Shown here one piece after another: positions 24,101 through 37,668 of a stretch of 64,000 bases of DNA; the stretch's first letter is position 1, and the number at the start of each line of letters is the position of its first letter. The stretch spans positions 4,304,069 through 4,368,068 of the forward strand of contig JNVV01000001.1 in NCBI GenBank assembly GCA_000733355.1, written 5' to 3'. The notes beneath the pieces are model-generated. The model was not told where the DNA came from. It saw only the letters and a program-made list of their open reading frames with translations, and ran no database searches. This DNA is from Falciphora oryzae (lineage: Eukaryota; Ascomycota; Sordariomycetes; Magnaporthales; Magnaporthaceae). The translations under genes and the position numbers were made by a program.

Positions 24101-27100
24101 TGCGTACTCGCCATGTGTGCGAAGTACGAAACGCCATAGTTGACGTGCCTTGCTCTTAGCAAGAGAAGAAGGGGAGAAAAAAGGGGTGGCGGAGGAAAAG
24201 AGAACGTCAACGCAAAAAGACCACACCGCACCCTGGGATGTCCACACAGCAGCCCACACTTGACAGGCCCCCATCTTGGGGATCGACATGGTCGTCATTG
24301 GTTCGGACCACTTTGTTCTGATGTGATGGCCCATCCGGGAGCCTCCGTAGCGCCATCTGGCGGAGACTTTTCTTCTTGTTCTTCTTCTCTCGCCCTGGCA
24401 GCACGGTCGTAGGGTCATGAGGGCCACGAGGGTCATAGGAAATGATGGTAAGGACAAGGAAAGTGGTGCTTCTCTAACGCTAGCGGAGACAACTCGCGCG
24501 ACACGAGATCGAGGGCTCCTGAAGGAATGCTACCGTGCAATACAACAGAGCGCGAGGCACAGAGGGCAGAAAAACGGCACGACAGGGGCCAGCGTGTTAT
24601 TAGCCCCATCAGGAAGGGCCAGAAAACAGCAGTGAGAGACGGGTTGTTGACTTGCGACGGATTAAAATAGCCTGACAGCCCGCTGGGGCACGTCCATTTT
24701 TTTGTTGCGCCGCACACACAGTAGGGCTGCCAGCTGCCACTCTCCCACTCTCCCAACACAAACCTGGTCGTCGATCCTGGCACCAGAAATTTCTCGCCTT
24801 TTTGATGAAGGGCCGCCGCCCATCTCTCTGGAGCCCCTCTCGGCCAGGGTCGACTCTCCACGCGGTCAGTGGCGGGCAGCAGCCCCCGGGGACTTCTCAA
24901 ACACGATATACCTTTGCCCATGGCTATAATACGATTTAAGCGAACTCGCATGCGTGCGCGGTACCTGGCAGTTGAGCACGCACGGCCTTATTATAGTAGA
25001 CGCACTATATGCATACCGCCGACCCGGATTGTTGCATTTTTTTTTTTTTTTTCTCAGCCGACGCCGACGGCCAGCGAGATTTTCGCAGATTGGATTGGTG
25101 GCTCCTTCCCAAAAGTACCGGGGAGAGCCAGTCGTGCCAGCCCAGTCTCCACATTGGAAGGCGCGCCGCCCGGGCACTGACGATGCAGCGACCGTCCAGC
25201 CAAGCAGGAGCTCTGGTAGCGCCTGCAGTCAATTCAACCTAGCTGCTTCTGCACCGACCCAGCCCGCGCTTCTTTTTTTCCAGAACCACGAAAGGCTTCC
25301 ATCCCGCATTCCCGATGGAACAGCAGAAACTGGGAGGCAAAGCCTGGGCCGCCCTGCCGTTTTGTCCGTGCGCCTCCGCGAGACCTCTGTTGGTGCATTC
25401 TGCTACTGTTAGCGTGTCGTCTTTTCCCTTGACGTTTGTGAAGCTGTCTCAAACGACACCTCCTGTTATTTCCGTAATTTCCATCTTTATTTTTTATTAT
25501 TAAATTTTTTTTTTTTTATTTCCCGCCCGTCGTCTGTCTCCCCGGGCGACCTCAAGATTTGTCGCTTCGCATCCCCCGCCTCCCATCTGCAGGCTTCTCC
25601 ACAAGTTTTGACAGGCGCTTCGTCCGTTTTCGTCTGCAAAATCAATGCCGCTCTCGCGGGCCGGCGGGTGCTTAGATGATCGACCCTGAACCTATCCACA
25701 ACGCGGGTCTCTATCTCTCGTCTTTTCTCTGTCTTTCTGTCCATACACCATCTCCCTGTTCCCGACTAGGTAGGTGGTTCTGGATAGGCATGCTGTCTGG
25801 TGCCTGTCTGTCTGACAATCTGGCTGGGCTGTCTTTCAGTGGGCTTCACTGTTCAGTGTTCAGCGAGCTTCTTCATTGCTTTTTGGCGCTGCTGCACGTC
25901 GGCGCGACAGACAGGGTCTCGGTCGGCTCGGGGACGCCTTCTCCATCGAGCACTACCCCCGAAGGGGCTGGCGCCCAGGGCCGGTCGAGTCGGATCGAGT
26001 CGCGTCGGGTTGCATCGAGCTGCACGAGTGCATTTCTGGCAGCATCTTGGCTTTTTTTCCCTTTCGAAAGCGCGCCCGGGCAGCCTGAGCTGGCGCTGGC
26101 CGGCCGCCTCCACGCCATGTGTCGTGTCGGTCGAACTCCGCCATTCTCCACACCACAGCAACACCCATGCCCCTGTCCAGCGCAAGTGCCAGCAGCTAGT
26201 CTGGGTTGGAAGCTTCGCACGTCTAGTACATCACACCGCAGTCGACGCCAGTCCAGATGCAAGAATCTTCACGACGGCACGGCACTCGCGCCCATGGATT
26301 CCCTTGTAAGGCCGTCTCGAAGCTGACCGCCTGACGGCGCAGAGGGCTTCTGCTGTTGCTTCTAGCGGCTGGCTTTGGTGCTGATTGCGAAAAGGCCCGG
26401 CCCAACGGCCAGCCCTCGTCCCACGCAATAGCACACGGCACATATACCATCGCCTGCGAACGGACCGGGGAGGCCTGACTTCTCTACCGGCGCGGCGGGC
26501 CCGGAAGCACGCCGCACTTGCCAACGTCTCACACCGAGCAGTGGACACGCGACGCCCATGCTCATTGCGAAACCTCACAACCGAAGTGAGCCAGAATCGC
26601 GCCGTGCTCCAGCGAAGAGAGCCCAGCTTTGCCCTCGTGCCCCGGGGCGGACGGTGGGGCCATATCTGACAAGTTGCACGTCCATACCACGTTTTTGATG
26701 ACCAGCCAACTTCGTACGCACCTTGCCCCGTGCTCCATACTCCGTGCCCAGATACGGAGCAGACCCTGAGGTTTGAGTTTCGATCTGGCTGCCGTGACCG
26801 AAGAGAGAAATGGTCGTCGGACCTTCCTGGCCTGCCCAAACACGCGTATTTTTCAGTCAGGCGGGCCGATCCCAGCGGAACAAGGGCGGCCACGCGAGAC
26901 CCTCAATAACATGCCCCGTCCCTGGCCTGAATCTGCAGATTGCGGTTGCTTCTTTGGGCAATCCATGTGGCCATGCTCACTAACATCATCGAATAGAGCC
27001 ATCTTGAGCACTCATTTGTTGCCTGTTCCTGTCTGCAGCAATATCAGCCGATAGGGCTCTCGACCCCGGAACCCCGTCGGGTTCGAGGGGCGATACTGAC

Positions 27101-30100
27101 TTTGTCTGAAACGAGCTGCACCGGGAGGCAAGTACGTACACCATCTCACTGTTCGTGCTGCGAGGCGGGCCTGTCGCCCGGTAACGCGCTTGTGTCATCT
27201 GCATGCACTGCAAGCCTTCCCACGCATCCCACCCCTGGCAGAAGCTCTCAGGTGCTCTGCACATCCGCCTTCAAACGAGGGACTGCGGCATAGACTAGAA
27301 AAGCATCACCAAGACACGAGATCCCGCACCATCGGGCGGAAAACTGCCTATGATGCTGCTCGAAATAGCTACTGAGGCTGGACGGTGAGAAAAACCGGCC
27401 CGAGAAAATAAGCGGCCTTGGCTAGTCCTTTCACTTAGTTTGTATTCGGATCCTTCACTGCCAGCCCGTGCAGCACCTGGAAGGTGGGTGCCCTAGCTGC
27501 CGGTATCCACCCAGTTGAATGTCTCATCACACATTCACGCCGGGATCGAGGTTTGTACGACAAGGCCGGGGGCATGACGGCTGAGAAGCTGACCAAACGC
27601 GCACCGCCAACAAGAATCATGACTTCCCGATGGCTTAGGGATAGGTGGGTAGGCGAGAGGGCGAGAGAAAGAACGAGAAAGAAAGGACGCCATACGGACG
27701 CTGGTTTTTCGGAGCCTGCCGTTTCGGCCAATGCCAGCCGCTGCTCCGCCCTCAGCCTGCTCGTATGCCAGCGGGGAGATGCCCGGCCGTGGCCGCCATG
27801 CCAGCCTGTCATAGAAAATACCGACAAGTTGACGTTTTGGAGACAGTGCCGGGGTGGGCTGCGTGTGGTGCTGCAGGGCTTGCTGGCCTGAAGCTAAAGG
27901 CCATGCGGTCAAGGGGGCAAGGGTCGGGGCCGCCTCATGTCTTGCAGCACTTGGCGGCCAGCTAATGCCCGTTTTTTTTTCCCTTTCCATAACGTTTCGC
28001 AGCTGCACTGCACCGTGCCTTCATTTGGGGGGCATAAAACTTGCCCGGGACATAACGGATATTACCCTCACATACCGGATCGAGCCCATACAGCAAGCGA
28101 CAATGAGCATTGTTGCTTACTTGTCTCCCAAAAAGGGAGATCTACCCAAGATGATCTTCCTGCCGGGCAAACGGACAGCCTCGCAGCATGGCTCAGGTTT
28201 CTTGTACAGGCGGCCCAATCAGCTCTGGCCGGCTGGCAACGAAAGCAAGTAAATTTGGTCAGGGTCGATAGGTTCCACCCCTTTCCTGAACAAGCCTAGT
28301 CCCGGGCTAGGTGTGGGCATGACGGGCGAGGGGAAGGGCCGGGGGCAGCTCACATCCCAACCAGAGCAGCGGCAGGCTAGGTAGCCATCAAGCCTGCTCT
28401 CACTTTCTACCCCCCCGCCCGCCCACATCTTCAGACCAGGTGAGTGTTTCCATGCGTCGTCCCATCCCTCCATCTCATCCCATCATTCCTTCCCCGAGCT
28501 GCCTACCGAGGCGCCATGGCTGGGCCGTCACCCCCGAAATACCGATCCATGACGAGATGGGACGAATCCAGTTTGCTTGGGTTTCGTCTGATTCGCTTTT
28601 TGGACAATGCATCAACGGTCGAGTGTTGGATACCTGTCTACCTGAACATTGGGCATTCTGCCATAGTTGGGGGATGAACTAATTTCAGCTGCCCAAGTGG
28701 TGGTTCTACTTATCTCGACACAGTTGCCAAGATATTGACTACTGGAGCTGCGCCGGTTGGCCAGGGCTCAAGAAAAGAAAGAGTGAAAAAAAAAAAAAAA
28801 TAGTAAACGCGGACACGCTGGTAGCGATGGCGCCGCGCACAAGCCATCCGTCCTGAGCTTCTTTCTTTATTTTCTAATGCACAGCCTCATATCATGCCCC
28901 AATACTCGCAGGGAAGAACCTCGAGGCGAAGCATTGCAGGTGCGAGAATGGTTCGAACGACTCGAGGCGTTCATGGCAGACGCCAAGGAGTGCCCTGTTG
29001 GGTCGACCGCTTCCCTGGATTCGCGATTTACCCTGCCGTCCGCCCATCGAGTCAACCGTAAATTTCATCAGGCTGGTTAACACCCCCGCACTCTCGTGTC
29101 CTGCCTTGAGCCGGACTCGAGTCGGTACATGCGAATTAGGGGGTCACTTATAAGCCGAATTGCTTTCCCATTCAGGCCGTCTCTCGCTCGAGCCCTTGAG
29201 CGTTTGGGCAGAGGCGGGCCCCCGGCCGCAGAGCAAGCCGCTCATCTTTTCATTCTTGTCATTTTGACGCAGACCCGATGATGTGCGGCAGGCATCGAGA
29301 GTCGTCTCATTTTACATTTCTCACATCGCTGCTGTCTTTCAACTCCCGTCGTGCCTTCGCCTCGCCGTCTCCACCCTCCATGCTGCCCTGCAATCCCCGC
29401 CCAGCTCTTCCAGAGACACCCCCGGTCGAGGGTTCAAGGTCTCCATGTGAGGCTATGTGCGTGCGGCGATACCTGACTCCCATCTTGGCGCCACCTCTGG
29501 CTGTCGGCACCCCTGCCCGGGCCTGTTGCAAATCATTCCCAGGTGTTGATAGCCGAGTGCGCCGCCGCCCCTCCCTGGGCCTGGCTCGATTGCTGTTTTT
29601 TTCCCCTCCACACCCTGACCCTGGCAGGCCTGGGTCCAGGATGTCCCAGGAGGAAGCCCGGTGCCACTCCAGATGCGACTCCAGGTGACCCGGCCTCACC
29701 ACCCCTTTTACAGTTACCCCCCGATATTTCGCTCAAGCCACCTCCACACTGAGGCCGTAGGTACCTACATGCCCGCCTATGTACGGGCCCCAGCTCTCGA
29801 AGCCCGGGACGCTGTCGCCGCCCATGCGCCCAGTGGCCGAGTGACTTGTGGATGGATGGAGCTCGCTGGATACATGCATGTGCTCCGCCGTGCATGCCCA
29901 CTGCGTGCTACTTACACCTTCTGACCGGCCCTTTGAATACATAACTTTTCATAGGCCTCGCTCCGGAGAGCTGTCGAATGCACCCTGGCCTAGTCGACCT
30001 ACCACGGTCTTTGCCGCCGAACCTTGGATACTTTTTCTCTTTTATTTCCTCCTCCCGCAACACCCATCGCTACGACGATCCCATCTTCTTCCAGCTGAAA

Positions 30101-30450
30101 GCTTCCCTATTTCCCACCCGTCGGGTAACGAAGACGACCGTCTGTCTGGTCTGTGTGCAAAAGCTCTCCCACGGAGCCACCCTCCCCCGCCACGCCACCT
30201 CGACGACTCCCAGGCCGGCTCCTCTGCCGTGGTCTAGCTCGCAAAAACCTCGAGTATCTTGCCAGTGGCTAGGATATCCCACTGGACCAGCTTCCCACCA
30301 TCATGAACCTACGATAACGAGCGACGACGTCTACTTTTTCTTCTTATTATTTCCTAAACTGTTCATACGTATACTCGACATCATCGCTCCGTACGCTCGC
30401 TTGATCTTTGGCCCCCGACACTCGTTTTTGTCTGTTCACGACGCCTACCC
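18198..30450. other. 12.2-kb region without recognisable genes, upstream of the Zn2Cys6 regulator
   Basis: I find no protein domain in any frame. The longest ORFs (216 codons at 25676-26326 plus; 220 at 26231-26893 minus) overlap each other antisense and look random. Features present are a (GT)n microsatellite at 19565-19587, GGA/GAA and GGT repeats, an 11-bp direct duplication near 21130-21150, poly-A/T runs (21322-21347, 25028-25044, 25504-25517, 28786-28800), and repeated AGGT/ACCT words. The region probably holds the extended promoter and leader of the transcription factor, and possibly non-coding RNA. Confidence 0.55.
19565..19587. repeat. (GT)n microsatellite
   Basis: A perfect GT dinucleotide run of 23 bases, lying in the gene-free region. 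Confidence 0.95.
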
Positions 30451-33400
30451 ATGTCGTCCTCTGAGATGGCAGCCGCCGCCTTCGAACACGCGCCGCTACC
30501 ACCGCACCTGTCCTCGGCCCCAGGCATGCATCCAGTGGCCATGTCGAGGCCGCAGGTCAGCATCGAGAGGCTGCCCACCCGCCGGATGAGCAACGAGCCG
30601 CGGGAGTCGATGAACTGTAAATCCTGCCGTAAGCGCAAGGTATGGCCTGTCTAGCCTCCTCTCCCATGCTTGCTCGTCATTAGCGGCAATCGCCCATTGT
30701 CGAGTTGGCGCGTGCCGCTACTGTGCTAGGCGTCGCCTTCCCGCATGACCCCTCCTTTCGCTTGTGCTTAGAGAAACGGTGAACTCTGACGCATCTTGGT
30801 ATCGATCATATCCCAACAGATCAAGTGCAATCGTCTTCGCCCCTCATGCGAGGCCTGCCAAGTCTTTCAATGCCCGTGTATATACGGTAAGCACTTTGTG
30901 TCCTTGCTTTGCTGTGTGACCAGCTGGGATTCAGGGCTTGGGCCTTTGAGGGGACAGCTTCCGGATCTGGAGTGCCATGGTGAGGCACCACGGGAGCGGG
31001 GTATTGGACTAACCATCTCGGAACCCTCGAAAACAATAGATGCCGTACCGAAGAAGAGAGGTCCGAAGACGGACGTGTTGGAAGCATTGCTGAAGAGGGT
31101 CGATGGGCTCGAGCAGCGGCTCAAGGATCAAAAGTCGACAGATCCGGGAGCGGCGGCTGCAGTGGCGGCTGAGATTGCGGCACTGGGTTCGGCCGCGAGC
31201 GAGGTCTCGCAAAGGACTTCGGCACCTGCGGCGGCTACTTCGGCGGACGACAAGTCCAAGTCTGATGCGACGACCTCGAGCCGTGCCGGCGATGGCCCGG
31301 AGACTGCTATTTACTCGCCCTCTGTTTCAAGGTTGGTGGAGCCAACTGCCCCTCTTGAATGGAGGGTCCTTGGGCCAAATGCTAACACGAAGACCAGCGA
31401 ACCATCTCCCACTGGGCCTGTCCCCGTCGACGCCCTGTTAGATACCTACTTTAGCCGCTTTCACGGCAAGCCGTACCATATCCTTGACGAGTCCTCGATC
31501 CGGCAAAGGTTGCTAGTTAACCAGGTACCGCCATTTCTGGCCCACGCCATTTATGCAGTTGCCGCGAGGTAGGTCATTTCTCAAGCCCACTATGTCAAAG
31601 CCCCTCCAGCGGTGGTATCCATACCCGCCTGTTGAGCCCGTCTAATGAGCAACTCCAGGTACACGCCTCACCCTAGCGGATTCCAGTCGGCCGTTCAACT
31701 GAGCGAGGAGTACGCAATGAGGGCCCGGACCGAGATCGACACGGACGAGCCATCCATCGACGCACTGCAGGCGCTTCTCCTGACGGCTACCGCGTTCATC
31801 GCCATTGGGAGGGGAAAGAAGGCATACATGCTTCTAACCAGTGGCATCGGCATGGCTATGGCACTCGAGCTGCACCGCGAGGTCGACCCGAACGCGCGCG
31901 TGACGCCGGCGGAGCGCGAGATGAGGAGGCGTCTTTTCTGGAGCTGCTTTCTGATGGACCGATTCGTGGCGTGCGGGTCGAAGCGGCCATCTTTGATATC
32001 GAACCGGGTCATCTCGACGCGACTCCCCAGCTGGTCACCGGGTCCGCACTCGCTTCCGGTCGAGGGCGAGTTCTTCATCAGCGGGTCGAACTTGCACTAC
32101 TTCCAGGGGAGCGGAAAGAGGTCACAGGGCAGCAGCGGGATGTTGATCGACATCAGCCGGATACTGGGCATCACCAACAGGTACCTGGCCGCGGGGGGCG
32201 TCAAGGGCGACTCGCACTTCCCCTGGCACTCGCTTTCGAACCTGTCCAAGATCCGGCAGGACCTGGACATATGGGCGTCGGGCACCGAGGACGTCTTCTC
32301 CAGCGTCGGCAAGCTGTTCGGGCAGCCCGACTCGACGGTGCTGGTGCTGAGCAAGCTGATCTACCACCTGATCCACTGCCTCATCTACAGGCCCTTCCTG
32401 CCCATCGACCTCGTCGAGCTCGCGGGGAGCGGGCAGCACCAGTCGTGGCAGATCGAGGCGACTAACATGTGCTTCCTGCACGCCAACGCCATCGCCGAGC
32501 TCGTCGAGCTGGGCAAGTCCACCATCGAGTGGCCCGCCTTTGTGGGCTACTGCATCTGCACGGCGGGCACGGTTCACGTACACGGCGCCTTCTACAGCAA
32601 GGGCGGCTTCGGCGGCGACGGCAGCGGCGGCGTCTTTTCGTCCTCGGCCGATTTCCTGTCGCGCGAGATGCAGCAGCTGAGCGAGCTGCGGTACGCCTGG
32701 GCCAGCGTGCAGCACCAGCGCGAGACGCTGCAGGGCATCTACGGCGCGCACGCCGAGCTGGTCAAGAGCCACGCCAGCAACCCGATGCGGTACGCGCCCG
32801 TCTTCCAGCTCGAGGACTTCTTCGACCGCTACTCCAACATTGGCGGGCCCGGCGGCCAGTCGTTCCACTTTGACTCGGCCAACATCAGCCTCTCGGACGT
32901 CGTCGTCGACTACAACCCGGACGTCTACACGGGCCACGACCTGTACGCCCCGCGGGCTTCGACCAGCAGCAGCGCGACGGGAGGACTGGATCACTCGCCC
33001 GCGACCGCGTCAGCCGTTGTTCCTCCCACGATCCCGTCTGACCGACCGAGCCTGAAGCGGAAGAAGACGGCCCCGGCGGGCATCAAAGCGCCGCCCCCGC
33101 CTCCACCGCAGCAGCAGCAACAGCAGCAAACGATCCATTCCGACCCGACCATGCCCAGCAAGGGCGGGCTCCAGCCCCTAAACACAACGCCCGGAATGGT
33201 CCTGCCACACACGCCTCACAGCCTCCCGACGCCGTCGCACAGCCGCCACTCGTTCACGTTCCAGCCGCCTCAGGGGTCGCCCGTCATGCTCCAGTCCCCA
33301 GCCGGCGGCCCGCAGATGCACCAGGTCCCAGAGCAGATGGGAGGGGGCGGTGGCGTGGTTGACGACGGGCGAGCGGGCGGATTTGGGATGCACGGCCAGC

Positions 33401-33861
33401 AGCAGCAACAACACATGCAGCACCCAACTCTGCAGCCGTACGGCCACCACTCGCCGTATGGCTACGGAGGAGCAGGAGGAGGGCCAGAAGTAGTCCGGCA
33501 CGGAACCGGCAGCAGCTCCATGGGGCCGGGGACGCCGAGCGGCGGCGGCAGCTACGACCCCATGTTCGGCACCCTGCCCACCAACGCCTTCAGCAGCCCC
33601 GCACCCGGACCGTGGCAGCAGCACCCGGGTGGCGGTGGCGGCGGCGGCGCGGCTGGCGGCAGTGAGGACGGCAAGCAGGGCGGGCAGGTGCTGGCGCACA
33701 GCCCCGGCGGCCGCAGCAACAGCGGCAGCACGGGCACGGGCGCGGCCGGGGAGGAGAAGGATCCCTTCCTCAGCCTCCTGGAGCAGCTGGCCGAGAACGA
33801 GCAGGCCATGGGCCCTGGCAGCGAGCTTGATCTGTTCCTCGGCACGACGGCGCAGCGGTAA
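30451..33861 (+). CDS. Zn2Cys6 fungal-specific transcription factor
   Basis: Four exons, 30451-30639, 30820-30886, 31040-31568 and 31659-33861, give 995 residues. Introns of 180, 153 and 90 bp have donors GTATGG, GTAAGC and GTAGGT. The zinc cluster spans the first intron: Cys56, Cys59, Cys66, Cys73, Cys76 and Cys83 ([29 protein letters not shown]). A KKRGPK basic linker and a heptad-like coiled coil ([15 protein letters not shown]) follow, consistent with dimeric DNA binding. A fungal_trans middle-homology domain covers about 240-680, including [20 protein letters not shown] and [20 protein letters not shown]. The C-terminal third is low complexity (Pro, Gln, Gly, His), typical of an activation region. 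I do not recognise the orthologue. The gene stands alone between very long spacers, which suggests extensive regulation. Confidence 0.9.
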
Positions 33862-34708
33862 AGAAGGAAACCCGACCGAGTTTACGACAACCAACCAACC
33901 ATCCATCCATCCTCACCCTTCTTTCCAGTTCCTCGTCTAGACCATCAATCCTTCTCAATTCTCCTTTTTATCGGCTCGCTTCCCTCATCGAGCACCGCCT
34001 GCCGCCACGGTATATATACCAGGCCCTCGTCAACTTTCCTAGAATCACATTTTTCTTTTTTAAGCCCCGCTCGCATTTTTTTTTGTCCGCGATCCTGGCA
34101 CCGTTTGGGGCCTTGGCGGCCTTGAAGGCCATTCTATTCATGGGGGAGAACTTTATGTGTTTCGAAGCGCGGGTCATGACCAATTTCCTATCGGTCCTTT
34201 TTCCTTTAGTGTATAGGGGCAGGGTGGTGAAGGGAGTTCATACAGGAACTTTTTTTTTGCTTGGCAAAACGGGGAGGGATATAAAACTGCTTCCGGTCTT
34301 GGGGATGGGCGGTCATATTGTGCGCGCTACGCGTTTCCTTTAAATTCTTTTTTTTTTCTTGCGAGGGTCTACTACTACTACTCCTCCTTTCCTACTTGGC
34401 CGCTACTCCTCTCTCTCTCTCCTTTTACTAGAAGCCTGTCTGATATTAGGCATCCAGGCTTTTTTTTTTTTTCCTTTTTCATCTTTCCTTTCTGTTGCAC
34501 AGAACAGGCTGGTTGGGCTCGCATCTTGGCTTTTTTTTGTTGTCCATCCAATCCATCCCGCCACGGCGGGCCGACTGTTGTAAAAAGACTCAAGCGTACA
34601 CACTTTGTTAGCACGCATACAAGCAAATAACTACTTTTAATACCTTTCGCATTTTGATTAGTTGCATGTCCCGTGAGTCTTGGTGGCGACTGCTTTTTCT
34701 TCTTATAA

Positions 34709-34738
34709 ACCTACCTACCTACCTACCTAGGTACCTAC
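34709..34738. repeat. (ACCT)n tandem ending in the palindrome ACCTAGGTACCT
   Basis: Five ACCT units followed by AGGTACCTAC. The same tetranucleotide recurs through the non-coding parts of the window (see findings). Confidence 0.9.
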
Positions 34739-35574
34739 ACTTGCCTAAAAAAAACACGCCCCCTTTCTTCCTCTCGCTCCGGCTAGTCCCGCACTTAACC
34801 GGAGGGAGTAGTTGCGTCCCCCCTTGTTGCCCACACCCAGTTGGACATGCATGGAAGGAACTTTACCCGGCCCCCTTTGTACCTGTCTTGTGGCGGGTCC
34901 CGCACGCCCCTATTGTAGAGGAGCATGGCTACCTGCCTACCTGTAGGAACGGGAATAGGCAGGGTACTTTCTTCCGCCTGCACGGGATGGTGGGGAGACG
35001 GAGGGTTGCGTGCGGATCAAACGATGGTCTGCTCCGCAAAAGCTGTATTGTATCCTGGTGCAGGTGTCTGGTGGCTACCTACCTACGTGTTGGGTGGTGT
35101 AGCCCCCGACCGCCTCGATCTCGATCATGAGCTGTTATGTATGTGCCCACCAAAGCTGAGAAACCTGGCCGGGAAGCTTGTCCGGTAGGAGAGAGCACAG
35201 GAGCATGTGCAAGTCGTGCTTTTTTTTTTTTTTTTTGCTACGATTTTCCGCGGAGGTAAATGCCCGCAACACCCAGCATCAAAGCTGCTATAGTCAATAT
35301 ATCGACATCGGGGAGGCAGGTACAAGCGAAGAGAGAGGATTGAACAAGAGGAAAAATCATCAAAAAAAAAGAAAGGGATCGCCAGCCAGATCGTTAATCC
35401 AGGTGTGGACTCGTGCGTGTTTCTTGGCTAGGATCGAAAATCAACCTGGACGTGGGACTATCTGGTACTACAGAAAAAGGAGGGGCTGCCCACGCTGCAT
35501 ACCACGTAACAAAAGGTAGCAGTGAATGTAGTAGGTGCATTCTCTGGTCAGGCACGCAAAATGTGATAATGTGA

Positions 35575-35595
35575 TTTTTTTTTTTTTTTTTTTTT
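35575..35595. repeat. Poly-T tract of 21 followed by CAG
   Basis: A 21-base T run followed immediately by CAG, so it resembles a polypyrimidine tract with a 3' splice site on the plus strand. No coding exon follows. Confidence 0.9.
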
Positions 35596-37668
35596 CAGAA
35601 AACCGGCTAGCTGTTCCTGAGAGGTGTCGCTTTTCCATCCGTCTTTCCTCTTGGCGATCTCTGCGTGCGCATCTGCCTGCTGGCTGTCCTTCCGGCCCCG
35701 CCCCGGCCGTCCGGGTCTTTGGGTTCTACTGTCTCCGTCTCGCTGGGCAACTTCCTCGCCTCTATCTGACCGGGTACAAAACTGGGTGCTGCACGAAGGG
35801 GTATCTCCAGTCCAGCACAGTAACATGCGCCACGTCCACCTGCGCCGCCAACCTGATCCGAACCTTCGTCCAAAGAGGCCGGGGGGTTGGGGTGTTTGCC
35901 GGCCGTGGCCTCGTCGAAGCTTCGGCAGTCAGTCGATCGATGACGACGATGGCAAACTAAGGGATAAAACAGAAAAGCAAAAGAAAGCGATGCTAAAAAT
36001 GGCCCCAAATGACGCAGAGAAGGCAGCGACGGGCGCAAAATCCGCAAGTTCTACTAATCTTGGCTCCCGGGCGTGCTGCCTCCGCAATCTGGCCGCACGC
36101 CCCCTTTATCAGCCTTTTTTTTTTTTTTTCTTCCTTTGCGTTTTCTTATATCATTTTTACTAAGCACCCTCTCCAGATACGTACCACACGCCCCGGGTTC
36201 TCCTCCCCGCGTCTCGCCCGCAGCCCCATAATTGCGGTACCGCGGCCCGGCATAACGTCACCTGCCTGGTAGTGACCCATCCCCACATATCAAAAGAAGG
36301 GCCGTTTGTCCCCTCCAGCTTTGCTGCATGCGGGGGCAGGGGTGGAATAAGGGGCGTGTGCTGCTGTTTGCTCCTTACTGTCGTGGGTCGAAATGTACCG
36401 ATCTTTTTGTGTGCGATGGGAGGTGAGACGGAGAGGACCCTGGCGCTTTCGCGGGGCTTGGATGGGGTCAAGCTAAGCTGCTGCTGCTCCCCTCGCTTAG
36501 GAGGCGAGAATCGAGGAGGGGGACGAAGAAGACAAGGTACGGGGTCACCGGTTGGTATGCACATACGGAGTATGTGTGCGAGCAGCCTTCTCCGCTGCAC
36601 TGAGAGTCTCAGCATCTGTAGAGTACCTGAATATGCGTGATTAGCATTCCTCCTTTGAGCAGCAAGTGGAGAGGGCGTGCATAGAGTCTGATGCTGCAAA
36701 AGGCCCTTTTACTCTCCGTGCCGCCTCTGCTGCAACCTCATGCCAGACAACGGGGTGGGGAAAAGAAGAAAGGAAAAAAGAAAAGAGCTGCATGATATCA
36801 AAGGAGGCGACGGACCAATCTGTGCCGAGCAGCACCCGGCTCTCGTTTCTTCTTCCTGCACTGCACCACAACCACGTGCACCGCTGGCCAACCTGAAACG
36901 TGACGCACGATGACCTGCCCGGCTATGGACAGGTTATTCCCCTTTACCCTGAGATCCGGGGGGTTAGGTAAGTCTGGGTCAAATGCTTGGCTTTTCCACT
37001 CACACGCACTTGTGGTTCTCTCGCTGTGCATTCAGGTTCCGCCCCCGGAAAATCAAGGAGAGATTGGGCGCCAGTTTCCCGCCGCCCCCGTCGCGCTCGG
37101 CAGTCCCGCGAACTCGATGCCTGGACTGCCGATAGCCAAGGCCGTTCCCGGACCCTGTCGGCAGGGCCGGTGGAGATAGCAAGTAAAGGCGGCGGGCGCC
37201 GGGAAGGGGGATTCCCACAGTCCTTCGGGCGCTCCCGGGCGGGAACGTCAGTCAGGCATTTGGGCAGGGCCCTCTTTCCGGGACCGCCCGGGGAACGGGG
37301 TCCGGTGAAAGTTTGCGGCGCGTTTGCTCTGCGTTCCTTGGTTGTTCCCTGTCGGCTCTCGTCTGACGTGGGAGGCGAAGTTCCATTGATGATGATTATG
37401 GCGATGATGCGATTAGCTGCTAGCCCGTGCCGAGGTGGGCAGAAAACCCCGCCGTCATCGGCCTGCGGCTTTGTCATCTGAACGGGTGCGTGGATTTGCT
37501 TGAAACCTCGGAAGAAGGGCGCTGGCTTTCATGCGGCGCCCGTCAGCAAACTTGGCCCCGTAACAGCAAAGTCGTCGTGGTAGACGAGCATTGCAAACCG
37601 AGGAGAAGCAATCTTACCTCGTGCGGAGAGAAGATAATTGACAATAATCAGAAATCCAAGAAGCAACA

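Larger units (their letters stand above)
33862..37668. other. Intergenic region between the Zn2Cys6 factor and the nitronate monooxygenase
   Basis: About 3.8 kb with no supportable gene. It contains the regulator's 3' region and the monooxygenase promoter. Long poly-T tracts occur at 34462-34473, 35219-35236, 35575-35595 and about 36116-36130, and there is an ACCT tandem at 34709-34738. An imperfect inverted repeat sits at about 36558-36580 around CATACGGAGTATG. Confidence 0.55.

Noticed and set aside
25676..26893. Two ORFs of 216 and 220 codons on opposite strands
   Set aside because: They partly overlap antisense, are rich in Arg/Ser/Pro, and show no domain or intron-supported extension.
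36558..36580. Inverted repeat around CATACGGAGTATG as an operator
   Set aside because: The arms are short and imperfect, and similar ACGGAG words occur elsewhere in spacers; there is no evidence linking it to a gene.
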